Part shown: piece after piece, positions 1 to 10,081 of the stretch
How the letters are laid out: the number at the start of each line of letters is the position of its first letter
How positions within the stretch are numbered: the stretch's first letter is position 1
Position numbers and translations under genes: made by a program
Origin: Toxonevra muliebris
Taxonomy: Eukaryota; Arthropoda; Insecta; Diptera; Pallopteridae
DNA: 64,000 nt
Direction of reading: 5' to 3'
Assembly (NCBI GenBank): GCA_963691655.1
Contig: OY829328.1
Coordinates: 84,882,400-84,946,399, forward strand
Notes under the pieces: generated by a model
The model's database searches: none
The model's input: only the letters and a program-made list of their open reading frames with translations
Told to the model about the DNA's origin: nothing

Positions 1-470
1 GGTCGTGAGTCAATCTAAGATGATGAACGCAGTGGCAGATCATCGGCATCGAAAACCGACGAAAACATTGATAAAGTAAAAGTAGTTTTGGTCAATAACC
101 GCAAATTAACCATCAGAGAGATAGCGGAGGACTTGAACATTGCCTATGGATCCGTCCAAGATATTTTGGTTAATGATTTGGGTTTCCGTCATGTAGCAGC
201 AAAGTTGGTGCCAAAAGACCTTAATTTCATGCAAAAAAGAGACCGTGTTGACGTCGCAAAAGACATGATTTGCGAGGCTGAATGCGATCCCACATTCATC
301 AAAAGGATCATTACTGGAGACGAGACGTGGGTTTATGAGTACGACATGCAATTCAGACATCAGGCAAGTTAATTTTACGCCATGATAACGCACCGTCGCA
401 CAGTGCCATTATTATTAGTAATTTTTTGGGTTTTAATAAAAAAGGTTTTTTTGTTCAAACATTGACAAAA
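1..470 (+). pseudogene. mariner-family transposase remnant, internally deleted
   Basis: This is a broken Tc1/mariner-superfamily transposase, recognised by translation. From the window edge the frame reads a mariner-like N-terminal half with a helix-turn-helix region (IREIAEDLNIAYGSVQDIL), a VPKDLN segment, and then ITGDETWVYEYD, which carries the first catalytic aspartate. A stop codon sits in the upstream part near base 16. Just after the DETW motif the frame ends at about 372. The sequence then resumes in another frame with HDNAPSHSA (about 380-405), which is the second-aspartate motif of the family. Roughly 90 residues between the two motifs are missing, and the C-terminal third with the third acidic residue is not recognisable. 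The element is cut by the window start, so its left terminal repeat cannot be seen. It is certainly non-autonomous. The superfamily is secure and the subfamily is not. Confidence 0.88.
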
Positions 471-1647
471 AAAACCGAAAATAATTTTTATATGACCCAA
501 TATCATGCTCCTATTGAAGTTATTGTGTGAATAAATGGACATAATTAGCTCGCGGCTTTGCTTTTCATTTAATGATTGTAAATATCGACGTTAGCTCTAC
601 AAAACCTTTATAAACTTGTGTAGGGTACAAAAAACAAAAAAAAAAAAAAAATCACAAAATCTAATTAAAAATTCCTAATGAGCTATAGCAGACAGCGTTG
701 CCGATAAATTTGTGCGCTTATTTGTTTATTACTTTGTTTTTGTTTACCTTACTTAGCATTGTAGATTTAGATATGGGTAAACATAAACTCGTAGAGAAAC
801 AGACAATCATACATAAATATATATAAATACTGCCACGTGTCAAACCATTTGGAGCTTATACATATTTATTTGTTTTTATTAAAAAATATGCATATATGTT
901 TATATTAAAAAGTGGAATTCCAAAGATTTCAATCAGAGGCACTCAGGCGTATGAGTGATTATGGGATAAATGATTAAGATATGTATATATATGAGAATAA
1001 ATAACAATATTTATTTAGGTAACAATCAAAAATGATATGAAATAATTGAAATAACACCATATGATAATGAATTAAAAGTTTTATAGCACTCGAATTGAAT
1101 TTCAGACTAGCGCTAGTCATAGTTATTTCGCCAACTTCAGCTTCAAATATATATAATTTTTTTTTGTACGAAATTACATGCTTGAATTAACATTATTCTT
1201 ATCAAATCTTTAGCTTTATAACTTGCAGTTTTGGTGGCGCATTCCTCGCATTATTTTAATTATGTATCACTCATACGCTATGTTGTCTTTTGTTTAAATT
1301 CCGCATCACTCATACGACACGTGGAAGAAAGTTACTAAAGAAAATTAATTTTGTAGAATTGTATTTCAAAATTCTCTATGCACAAAGCATTCTTTGTTTT
1401 AAAACAAAGTAAAAATATATATTTTTTTTTGTAATTTAATTTCTAAAAATCTTGACCTGCACTTCAACGCTGCACATGTATACAATTAAAAATATAAATG
1501 AAATAAATGAAATATATTTAAATTTAATATTAAATTAAAAATGACAGGCATTTTATTTTAAATAAATAAATAATTCAAGCAATTCTTTACGTACTTTACA
1601 TTACAGAATTTAATTTAAATTTTTTCTGCTGGTGTTTTTTACATGTA
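471..1647. other. AT-rich intergenic DNA, no gene seen
   Basis: About 1.2 kb of AT-rich sequence with A and T homopolymers and no coding signal that I can support. Motifs of the type 'cactcatacg' recur on both strands (about 945-955, 1266-1276, 1306-1316), too short to define an element. Confidence 0.6.
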
Positions 1648-1664
1648 AATGTCAAGCGTAAGAC

Positions 1665-1737
1665 GACCTCGATAATCTAGTGGATAGTGCACTAGACTTT
1701 CATCCAGAAGGTTGCGGGTTCGATTCCCGTCTTGGTC
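1665..1737 (+). other. tRNA-like head of the SINE (Arg/Glu-tRNA-related)
   Basis: A 73-nt cloverleaf-like sequence. The ends GACCTCG and CTTGGTC can form five of seven acceptor pairs, the D-arm/box A is TCTAGTGGATAG, and the T-arm is GCGGG-TTCGATT-CCCGT with an intact stem (one G-U). The anticodon stem is poorly paired, and TTC falls in the anticodon position. The middle resembles tRNA-Arg while the anticodon region resembles tRNA-Glu. Its place at the 5' end of a SINE with a target-site duplication argues against a functional tRNA gene. Confidence 0.75.
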
Positions 1738-1908
1738 TGGTGGTTAATTCTCATAAACTTCTTATATTCACTATCGTTATGAAGTGGATGAGAATTATAA
1801 GAATGTGTACAAGTACACACCTTGGTTGGTAATGGCAAAACCAACGAGCTGATAAAAAATTGCCACATAGCCGTTCGGAATCGGCGTTAAACTGCAGGTC
1901 CTACCATT

Positions 1909-1979
1909 GCCACTGTGGTCTAGTGGAAGAGTGCCAGACTCTTGTTTCTGGAGACCCGAGTTCGATTCTCGGCTTGGGT
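1909..1979 (+). other. second tRNA-like module inside the SINE
   Basis: Box A-like TGGTCTAGTGG is followed by a perfect anticodon stem CCAGA/TCTGG around an eight-base loop, and then a perfect T-arm CCGAG-TTCGATT-CTCGG. The acceptor ends pair badly (GCCACTG against CTTGGGT), and the oversized anticodon loop makes a working tRNA unlikely. It is most likely a degraded second pol III promoter module. Confidence 0.7.
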
Positions 1980-1981
1980 AT

Positions 1982-2045
1982 GTTTCTTATCTATCTTTCT
2001 TTCTCCTTTCCTTTCCTTTCTTTCCTTCTTTCTTTCTTTCTTTCT
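1982..2045 (+). repeat. (TTTC)n-type pyrimidine microsatellite in the SINE
   Basis: Interrupted TTTC/TTCC repeats follow the second tRNA-like module directly. A short unique stretch and a trinucleotide AAT/ATA repeat come after it and complete the SINE tail. Confidence 0.85.
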
Positions 2046-2138
2046 TGGGGCTTTGGTACAAAAGATCTTATAGGTCGCAGTGCCTGACTTTCGAGTCGTC
2101 CTTCCTTCAAATAATAATAATAATAATGTCAAGCGTAA

Positions 2139-3539
2139 TAAATAAGAATTACTAAAAACCAAAAAAAAAAAAAAACATATGTGTTGCCTTGAATGCGGGT
2201 ATAGCGCGCGTGTGTATACATACCTACATATGTTTGTGTGATGAATGAATGAGCAAAAAAAAAAAAAAATTTTAAACATGCTGTACATTCATGAATTATA
2301 CGAATGAATGAAATGAATAAAAGGAAAAAATAAAAATAAAAAGAAAATGCGTTTGTTTTTGAGCATGAGTGAATTTGGTTGATCAAAAAAAGTGACTCAA
2401 CTCAAATGAATATAAATGTGAAACTGTTATACTCTTTTTTGCTTTTCAGCTGAAGTTCAATGTTTTTTTTTCTCTTTTTATTGTAGAGATATGCAAGTAA
2501 GTTGCTACTCTCTGTCGTTTTTTCTACGAAATTGTGTATTTTCTTTTTGTTTTTTTTTTTCATTGGCCATGACAATGACATTCATTTGCTGCCATTATGA
2601 CATACAAAATTTTTCTTCGCTTTACTTTTTTTTCTCTTTACTCCCTGCCTTCTTCAAATAATGACAACGACATTTTGCCGCATCTTTGAATGATGCAATA
2701 AAATCTAGAAACACACACAAACTGGGTATAATAAATTTAATGTTAAACCTCCATTTGGTGGAATGCATTGAAATTTTAAATGAAAATAAATTTTAATAAG
2801 AGAGCACAAAATGTTTTTGAATTGAAAATTTCACATTTAAATGTTAAAGAAAAGTTAATTATGCGTAAAGGAAATTAACATTAATTAACTGTTGATGCAA
2901 GAAAAGTGATTTAGTATTATTATTCTTGCCCCATTGACGTATTAGTTTCATTGAATTATGCAATTATTGTCGCTCATACGTCATGGTGTGCGTGGTAATG
3001 CCAATTTGTCAAAGTGCTTGGCTGGCGCTGCTTTGATTTATTTTATTTTTATTTTAAAGTACTTTGTTTTTGTTTAGATTTTAAACTTAATGCTAAATAA
3101 AAATGATTGCATTGAGTGATATATAGTAAATCAGGCATAAAATTAGACAAATTAAGTTTTTTTTTTTTCAAGCATTTCTTTTTATTGTATACCTTCAATT
3201 TTTGGTGGACGAGGAGACATAATGAATGTGAAAAATGTAGGTAGGTATATGTGAGATCAATAGATTTGTTTTGAAATAATTATAGATTTAGCCATGACCA
3301 TTCGCCTGTCCTCTGAATCATAGGAATTTCCTAAAGAGCTGCGATTTTTTTGTCCTTTGTCTTCTATTTTTTTTAAAAAGCTTAGAGCTGAGGGGTAGAT
3401 ATTTTAGAGCTAAATGGGTAGATATTTAGTTTTCTATAACTGGCTTTGCACTAAAATATTCACCCCTATTGCAGGTCACAATAGACATTTCAAGTTCCTA
3501 ACGTGATTTTTTTATGTTCGAAAATAGAAAATCTAGCAT
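2139..3539. other. AT-rich intergenic DNA
   Basis: No supported gene. The sequence is rich in A- and T-runs. Open frames across 2129-2386 are low-complexity artefacts (Phe/Lys-rich). Confidence 0.6.
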
Positions 3540-3960
3540 CATAAGTCCCAATCGAGATGACATTTGACAATTGACTATAGAGAAATTTTTCTATCATGTT
3601 TTACTTGTTGGAATCAAAGAACTTGTTTTTTGCAGTTGTAGTATAAACTCCTCTCTTCTACAGGTGCTAATATTTTTATATGGGTACCATCAACACATAA
3701 AATAACTCCTGTGAATCCGCATCAACTTTTAAAGTAATAAACTGCGTGCAAAATTTATTTTTAAGATTACTTTTGGTTGAGCCACAGCAACATCGTGTTC
3801 TTTTGCCACTCCGTGTTGGTAGTCACCTTCAGTAGTCACATTGTCACAAGCTGATTCATTGCTCCTAAAGAGACTGAAGCCCCTCAAACTCAACTTTAAG
3901 TGAAAGCAATTCAGCACGATGCACCTCTTCAATTGCTGAAATTTCCGCACCAACAGATTC
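3540..3960 (-). pseudogene. PIF/Harbinger transposase remnant
   Basis: Minus-strand translation gives a decayed PIF/Harbinger nuclease. Between about 3953 and 3729 an open stretch includes a segment DYQHGVAKEHDVAVAQPKV, which fits the region before the catalytic domain, where a virus-free family pattern of V...VSQPTVSR is usual. Near 3705-3600, in another frame, comes GVILCVDGTHIKILAPVEE followed by SLYYN, the family's DGTH motif with the first catalytic aspartate (bases 3680-3694). A further frame gives a degraded SLNVQ-like stretch and LGLMMLD at about 3590-3540. Frame changes and stops make it non-functional. Ends and terminal repeats were not found. The family call rests mainly on the DGTH block. 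Confidence 0.72.
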
Positions 3961-4206
3961 CATTTTAAACAAAAGTTTTTTTATATTTTCTGAATTTATT
4001 TCCTTTATTTTATTACTATTTGCAAATATTTTTGTTTGCCATTTATAGTCATCAGCTGTTAGATATTAACTTCGAAACTTGTTGGAAATAGTTTTTGTCC
4101 CGGATCATCTCTATCAGAACTAGCAATATCATTTATTGTAGGGATACAGACGACAATAGAAATAGAGAACCAATCTCTATCGTGATCTGCAATAAGGGTG
4201 ATTATT

Positions 4207-4438
4207 CGGTTTGTGTCAAGGCCAGCATTTGGATTACAGTTAGTGAAGCAGGTTGGTGTCTTCGCTGTTTTTTGAAGTTATTTTTTTGTTTATCTAGAAA
4301 ATTTAGGCCTGAAACTAGACATAGCGATTGGCTTCAGTTCTTTTAATCTGTTAAATAAGGTTTGGGTGGGGAGTAGAAAAAGGCTTTCGACTATTATACT
4401 ATCCGGTTTGTGCCAAGGCTGACATTTGGATTACAGTT
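4207..4438. repeat. diverged 35-bp direct repeat pair
   Basis: Segments 4207-4241 and 4404-4438 match at about 31 of 35 positions (CGGTTTGTG...GGATTACAGTT), in the same orientation with starts 197 bp apart. They probably come from a local duplication or from an unrecognised old element. No coding function is seen. Confidence 0.7.
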
Positions 4439-7400
4439 TCAAGTTTTCAAAGTTTGGGGTCTTTGTTGTTTCATGGCATTGAGCCTATTTAATTGCTCTT
4501 TAATAAAAGTTTCACTTTTGCGAAAATTGTTTTTTCTCTAACGATTTTTGCCAAAGCTGCATAGAGAGAGGAAAAGTTAGAACCCAATATATTTGCTATA
4601 ATATCTTAATTAGTTTTTGAGATATAGAAATTTCAAAGATGACTTTAAATTCATAGACTTTCAGTTAAATAAATATGGAAGTAAACCAAAATTCCTATAA
4701 GTCGAAATTTTAAAGATTTTCTTGCCAAACTTTTCAATAAAAATTCAAATAATTTCAGATCTGTAAGATTCATCCAAATATACGAACAATTTTTTATATA
4801 AATATCGCAAATAGTTTTTGAGATATGGATTTTCTAACGGTGTGAATTCAGTTTTCTGTGCTCATGTTTTCAAAAGCGTTTAAAAATATAAAAATGTTTG
4901 TTAAGTGATAGTCATGTTCATTAGGCGTATTTATGTAGAGGCTGTGGAAGGATGAGGGGAGGGTTCGAAATTTTTTCTTTCAAATAATATTTAAAACTAG
5001 TTTTTGATATTGAATAGAATGAATTTTACTGGATAGTTATAAGTAAAAATAACGAGTTACTGTTGGTGTTAATATTTTTATTAGTTTTCGAAATGTAGAA
5101 ACTTTTTTTTTAATATATAACTTTTAATAAAATAGAAAGATACTGAATTATTAGTTGTGGTAATAAGTTCATTAGTTTTCAAATTTTTAGTGAATATTTG
5201 AACTTGAAATCAGATCAGATTCCCTTTAGAAAATTATGTTCTTGTCTTTACTAGGATAGGAAATTGGGAGTGAGCTCAAAAGAGGTTTCAGCTCGTCATA
5301 TTTACGCAATTTGTAAAAAGATTTCTTACCTTTTTAAAAATGAAAGTCAGTCGAAATTCCTTTAAATATCTACTTAAATTACAGCAATTTATTTAGAGTT
5401 TAATTTTTCACTTTTCATAAGAAATATGAATGCATCCACAAAGAAACACAATAAAATCGAATGGATTTCTTTTTCTGTAAGATTAAAGCAAATTGCACAC
5501 AGATACCAAACACAATATGAATGCACTTTGAAAAATATGCAAATTTGCATTTACAATGGGATGGGATAATATTTTATATATTTTTCGTAAGCCCAGCGGC
5601 ACTTTATTTTATTTTATGCACGAGTGACTTTTTGAATTGTTTGAATTTTCAGCGTGAGCGCGTGTATGTTGAGAATTTCTATTTTTTTTTATTTTTATAT
5701 TGTTTTGTTATAATTTCGCACAAACAAAAGCAAAATATGCTTGCTTTTCTTTTTATACAAAAGTTTTTTTTTTTAACTATATTTTTCACTACAAACTTGC
5801 ATCAAAGAGGGATCATCAAGAAGTAGAAACAGCAGCAGCAGCAGTTGCTGATGAAGAAGCACACTCTTTGTAATTCGCGTTGAATACAAAACTGCACTTG
5901 ACCATATGTGCTGAAGATGATGATGCTGTTGATGCACTACGTACAAATATCTTTTTATAACTGAGAAAAATAAGATGCTGCAATTTTAATTCGGCTGCAA
6001 TGTGGAATAAATTGCATAAATTTTCCATAAAATTTGGATGATAGAGATGTGAGGGTGTTGTGCGCCTATGCGGATGTAAAATTGAGGTTTCTTTACGTTG
6101 ATGTTGTTGTTGCTTTAATGTAGCGTGATCTCTGCAGTGTCGACGTTTTGAAATGGTTGTTATTTGAATTTTGTTGGTATTGTTGTTGTGTTGACAACTT
6201 TTTTTCATTGAAATCGTTAAATGAAAAAAGGCAATTGTTCTTTATAAATATTTTAAAATTATTATATTAATAAAGAAACTGAATTTTCCTTTTATTTTTC
6301 TTCGTATACATAGTATAAAATTTTTGTTTTATATATTTTTTTTTCTTTTTGTTAAATATTTTTTTTTTCGTTTCCGTTTGTATAAAGAAAACGTTTTAAA
6401 ACTTGCTCAACACGCTGTCAATGTACGATTGAATTGTTCACATCTGTGTGAGAGATTTCTATCTCCTTTAGTTTTAGTGTGCTACAATTTAATTTTAAGA
6501 AAAAAAAAAAAAACTACAAAAACAAATACATTAAAATTGTTCAAGAAAATGTTTAAAAATAAATTCAGAAAAAAAAAAAATTCCGCCAAGCTGTTTGCAA
6601 ATTTGTCGCTTTGCTCATTGCCGCCACTGCTAGTTATCGCTATTTGCTATACAGGGTTGCCATAGATTTTATTTGGCGATTTTTATTGGTATGAAAACTT
6701 TTCGAAATACGAATTGGAAAATTCTTTTTTACTTAAGAAGTAGCTAACTTAGTCAGCCAGCTTGACAGCTGACTTCAAAAAAAAAAAAAAAACTATTGTT
6801 TTTGATAATAGATAGTCAGGAAGATTTCATATATCCAATTTAGCCTTAGACTTAGCCTTAGACTTTTCTTTGCTCACATTATCAAACTTGCCATCAAATT
6901 ACGTTAAGTTCATATACAGAAACCTAGTGGATAGTTCCATGGGTAATCCATATATCCAAGATGATAAGGTATGGAGAGCCCCAGTTATATTTACCGCAAA
7001 CTTTTTTTTAAGATATCAAAATGTAATTTTAGTGATTTATATTTACATCTACATATATGTATACAAAATATTTTGGAGGTTTGAACCTACAATTTTCTCA
7101 CCCTCTCTTGCAAAATCGAACGCGGATCGAATGAAGTTGCGAAAGGGGAGGTTTGGTTGAGAAGTCGTCGTTATTGCAAAGTAAAGTTATCATGGTGACT
7201 GTGTAGTCATTGATGTAAGCACCAGAATCTTGAAAAAAAAAAACAAAAAAATGCGTAGTCGTCGAGTAAATTCGATACAGTAATAGATTATTTTATTCGT
7301 TCAAGTTCACTTTCCGTATGTACTAAAAATATTCAACTACGCAGAGTTGCATTAAAAATATTTAGAACAATTCAAAGAAGTGTTGAACAAATGTAGTAGA

Positions 7401-9961
7401 ATAAAGGTACGTGAGTAGATATCAATAAGGGAAAAACAATAATAGGAATTAAATAGTTAATGAAATGCTTCAAAAATAAGTGAGTGAGTCGCGCTAGAAA
7501 ATTCAAACCAATTAGTTTAGTTATTGCGGTTTTAAGCCACAAAGCTTCGATTGGTCTCGGACATTGATAACTTAATTAAAGTTTCATCGATAGGTCATTA
7601 ATCTTGTTTTTTCAGTAGTAGTCTAGAATTTACCAGAGCTGAAGAGTTAGAGAATACGTGTTCAAATGTTTCTTGCTCAGTATTTCATGTAAAGCTTCGG
7701 CAGTGTTCGTTAAAGAAGCTACTCAATATTGATGCCAGAAACTTTATTGGCTGGTGACCTGTACGGACAAGAGTTAACTTAACTACTACAGTTCGGGTCC
7801 TTAAGTTCTTGTAAGACTATAAGACTTGATATTCCATGAAAAGCGTGAATGCTATCCTACCATTCTTGGATATTTTTCGGTGCACCTTTTATTAGAATAA
7901 CACATGTTAAGACCTTTCGAGGAGAACATTGCCACCCCATACCCGGGAACACAAATAATTAAACTTTTTTTTTAGTCTTTGAGATTAAATTTCGAGCTCT
8001 GAAGGAAAAAATGCTAGTGATCAATTCACAATTTGCAGTTTCTCTACGTTAGTAAAGTTAAGAACATTTTTTCGGTTGTAAATTATTGCCCTGCCACTTA
8101 AAAAGCTTAAAAAGTTCTGAAATTAATAAAAAGTATTAAACAATTTTTTTTAAAGGTATTAAAAAGTCAAATTTTTTAGAATATTACTTGGAATTTTTTC
8201 ACCACAGATAGCGTAATAGACAATAAGAGATTCCGGATTCAGAAGCTTGTGATTTTAATAAAATAATAATAATAAAATTTTATTCCGAAAGCTCTTCATA
8301 ACTACTAATAATATTTTCCTGTGAACAATTTTCAACTATGATATTTAAAGTTAATAATTATCATTCTTATATTCGGTCTCTGCTTTTGATGCATTAAATT
8401 TTATTTATACACAATAAGAATAAACTTATTTTACTAAATATACAATGCAGCCAGCAGCTACTTTCTGCTCTTCTTTTCAGCTTTTCAGTTAACAAGAAAA
8501 AAATCATTGAAAAAAAAAATCTATATACAAAAGTTGGTACTCGTATGTAAATGTAAAGAAAAGCAGATGATGATGGTCTTTATTGCTTCTTCCTGCTTGC
8601 CTAAGTGCAACAACAACAACATTTCGCATGTAAATTGTAGTAATCTCTTTATGCCAAAAGATTAAATGTTTGCAAGTATAATTTGCATTTTAAAAAGAAC
8701 AAGTAAATATATACAAATAGAAAATACAAAAATACAAACAAAGCAAAAAAAAAAACAAAAGCGTAAAAAATAGAAAGCAATTTTGCTATAAAGCAAGAAC
8801 ATGCTGGGGGATATGAACCTCGTGTGAACTTTTTCTCTTCAGCTTCGTTTTTTCTTTTCTGTTACTTTACTTTATTTTACTATATACTTTAATATTATTT
8901 TTATTCCACTAAGTATTCTTGTCTTCATTTCTTGCTTTCTTTCTTTTAGTGTTGGCGGCTTTTGTCTATTGTGTGTGTGTTTGTAGGCAATATGCAATTG
9001 TGCAACCATTGCAACTTAAGAAAAAACAACAAAAGCTATAACTTTGACTGTTGTTGCTGTTTTTTTTTTATTGTAGTCCACGTTGCACAATGCTGCAATA
9101 AATTTTTACCAATAGTTGAATTTTGTTGTAGACATTGTTGTTTTTATTTATTTTTCACAATTTGTTGGAAGTTTTGCTATTTTTAAGTTTTATTTTATTT
9201 TCTGTTTTTTTTTTTTATTTTTATTGTGTTTTTACAATTGTGTTATTTTTTACTACCCTGTTTATCAAGTATTAGCGTTTGTTGTTGTTGTTGCTGTCAA
9301 TTTCATTTGTCTTTAGCTGTAAAAATGTTAAAATTATGCGTTTGCGGAAGACAACAAAAAATTTAATTGTTTATTTTCTGATTAAATTTTTTTATTTTAT
9401 TTTGCATATTTATTGCAAATTAGCCTAGAAAAAAAAAGAAAACAAATCAAAAATTAGTTATGCAATTTATTTTAAACTAATTTCTTTAATTTATGTATTG
9501 AATTATTGAAATGATTGGGAAAATACTGTTTTGAAATTACGACAATTAAAACAAAGTCATCTCTGGTTAACTGACTCCCACTTCATTGCGTTTTTCTTTT
9601 AATTGCGCTTTACACTTTACATACCTATATAGTTTAACTTAATTTCTTTGATTAGTTTGAATTCCCGGTTTATTGAATTTTGCTGTTAATTGAACCAGAC
9701 ATTGTAAATTTTCATTAATGAAGCGGTGAAGATTTCTTGAGAGAGGACACTACTCTGAACAATTGCTTCAAAGACACAAATAGACTGCTACTAGAAGTTT
9801 AAGATCACAGGATGAGAAGATTGACATTGGTGAATTAGTAGAATATTTTAAAGTCTTACAACTTTGATGTTTGAGACAAGCTGGCCATTATGATTTTCAA
9901 AACTTTTCTTATAAAAAAGTGAAGATGACACCTGAGCATAGAAAAAACTAAAATTAGTCAC
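4439..9961. other. gene-free AT-rich stretch
   Basis: About 5.5 kb without a supportable exon. Longer open frames (for example minus 6208-5816 and plus 6324-6665) are made of simple-repeat-derived residues (poly-His/Gln/Ser, Phe/Lys) and have no recognisable domain. The region could be intergenic, or an intron of a gene extending beyond the window. Confidence 0.5.
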
Positions 9962-10081
9962 ATATAAACAGGCTTAATGAACAAATGTAGTCATCACAAC
10001 AATAATGTTTATAGAGACGGGCAAATCAGATGGCCGTTTCGGAACCCGCCACAATTCCTCATTCTTAATCTTTCAATATCC
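9962..10081 (-). mobile_element. short dispersed element, copy A (inverted relative to 19,455-19,600)
   Basis: Its reverse complement matches 19,455-19,600 along most of its length, with one gap of about 20 bases near the AATCTTTCAATATCC end. Shared blocks include GAACAAATGTAGTCATCACAAC and AGAGACGG...CAAATCAGA. This copy has no obvious target-site duplication. No coding capacity and no family name that I know. Orientation is arbitrary and given relative to copy B. Confidence 0.8.

Larger units (their letters stand above)
1662..2124 (+). mobile_element. SINE with two tRNA-like modules, flanked by a 14-bp target-site duplication
   Basis: The element is bounded by an exact 14-bp direct repeat, aatgtcaagcgtaa, at 1648-1661 and 2125-2138, the expected footprint of LINE-mediated insertion. 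Inside, in order, are a tRNA-like head (1665-1737), a spacer containing an imperfect hairpin (arms 1745-1761 and 1781-1797), a conserved middle segment (to about 1901), a second tRNA-like module (1909-1979), a (TTTC)n stretch, and an AAT/ATA-repeat 3' tail ending exactly at the second duplication. Each tRNA-like module has box A- and box B-like sequence, so RNA polymerase III transcription is likely. No protein is encoded. Part of the middle segment recurs inverted at 47,576-47,680. I cannot name the family. Two-headed tRNA SINEs such as Twin of Culex are known, but the spacer here is longer. Confidence 0.85.

Noticed and set aside
1665..1979. Functional tRNA genes
   Set aside because: Poor anticodon-stem or acceptor pairing, and both modules lie inside one element bounded by a target-site duplication, so they are SINE parts.
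5816..6208. 130-residue minus-strand open frame
   Set aside because: Composed of His/Gln/Ser/Ala runs from simple repeats. No domain, no splice partners, and the codon content looks like repeat DNA.
7586..7594. DRE-like ATCGATA motif (also near 17,412 and 53,406)
   Set aside because: Isolated short matches far from any gene start. Expected by chance in AT-rich DNA.
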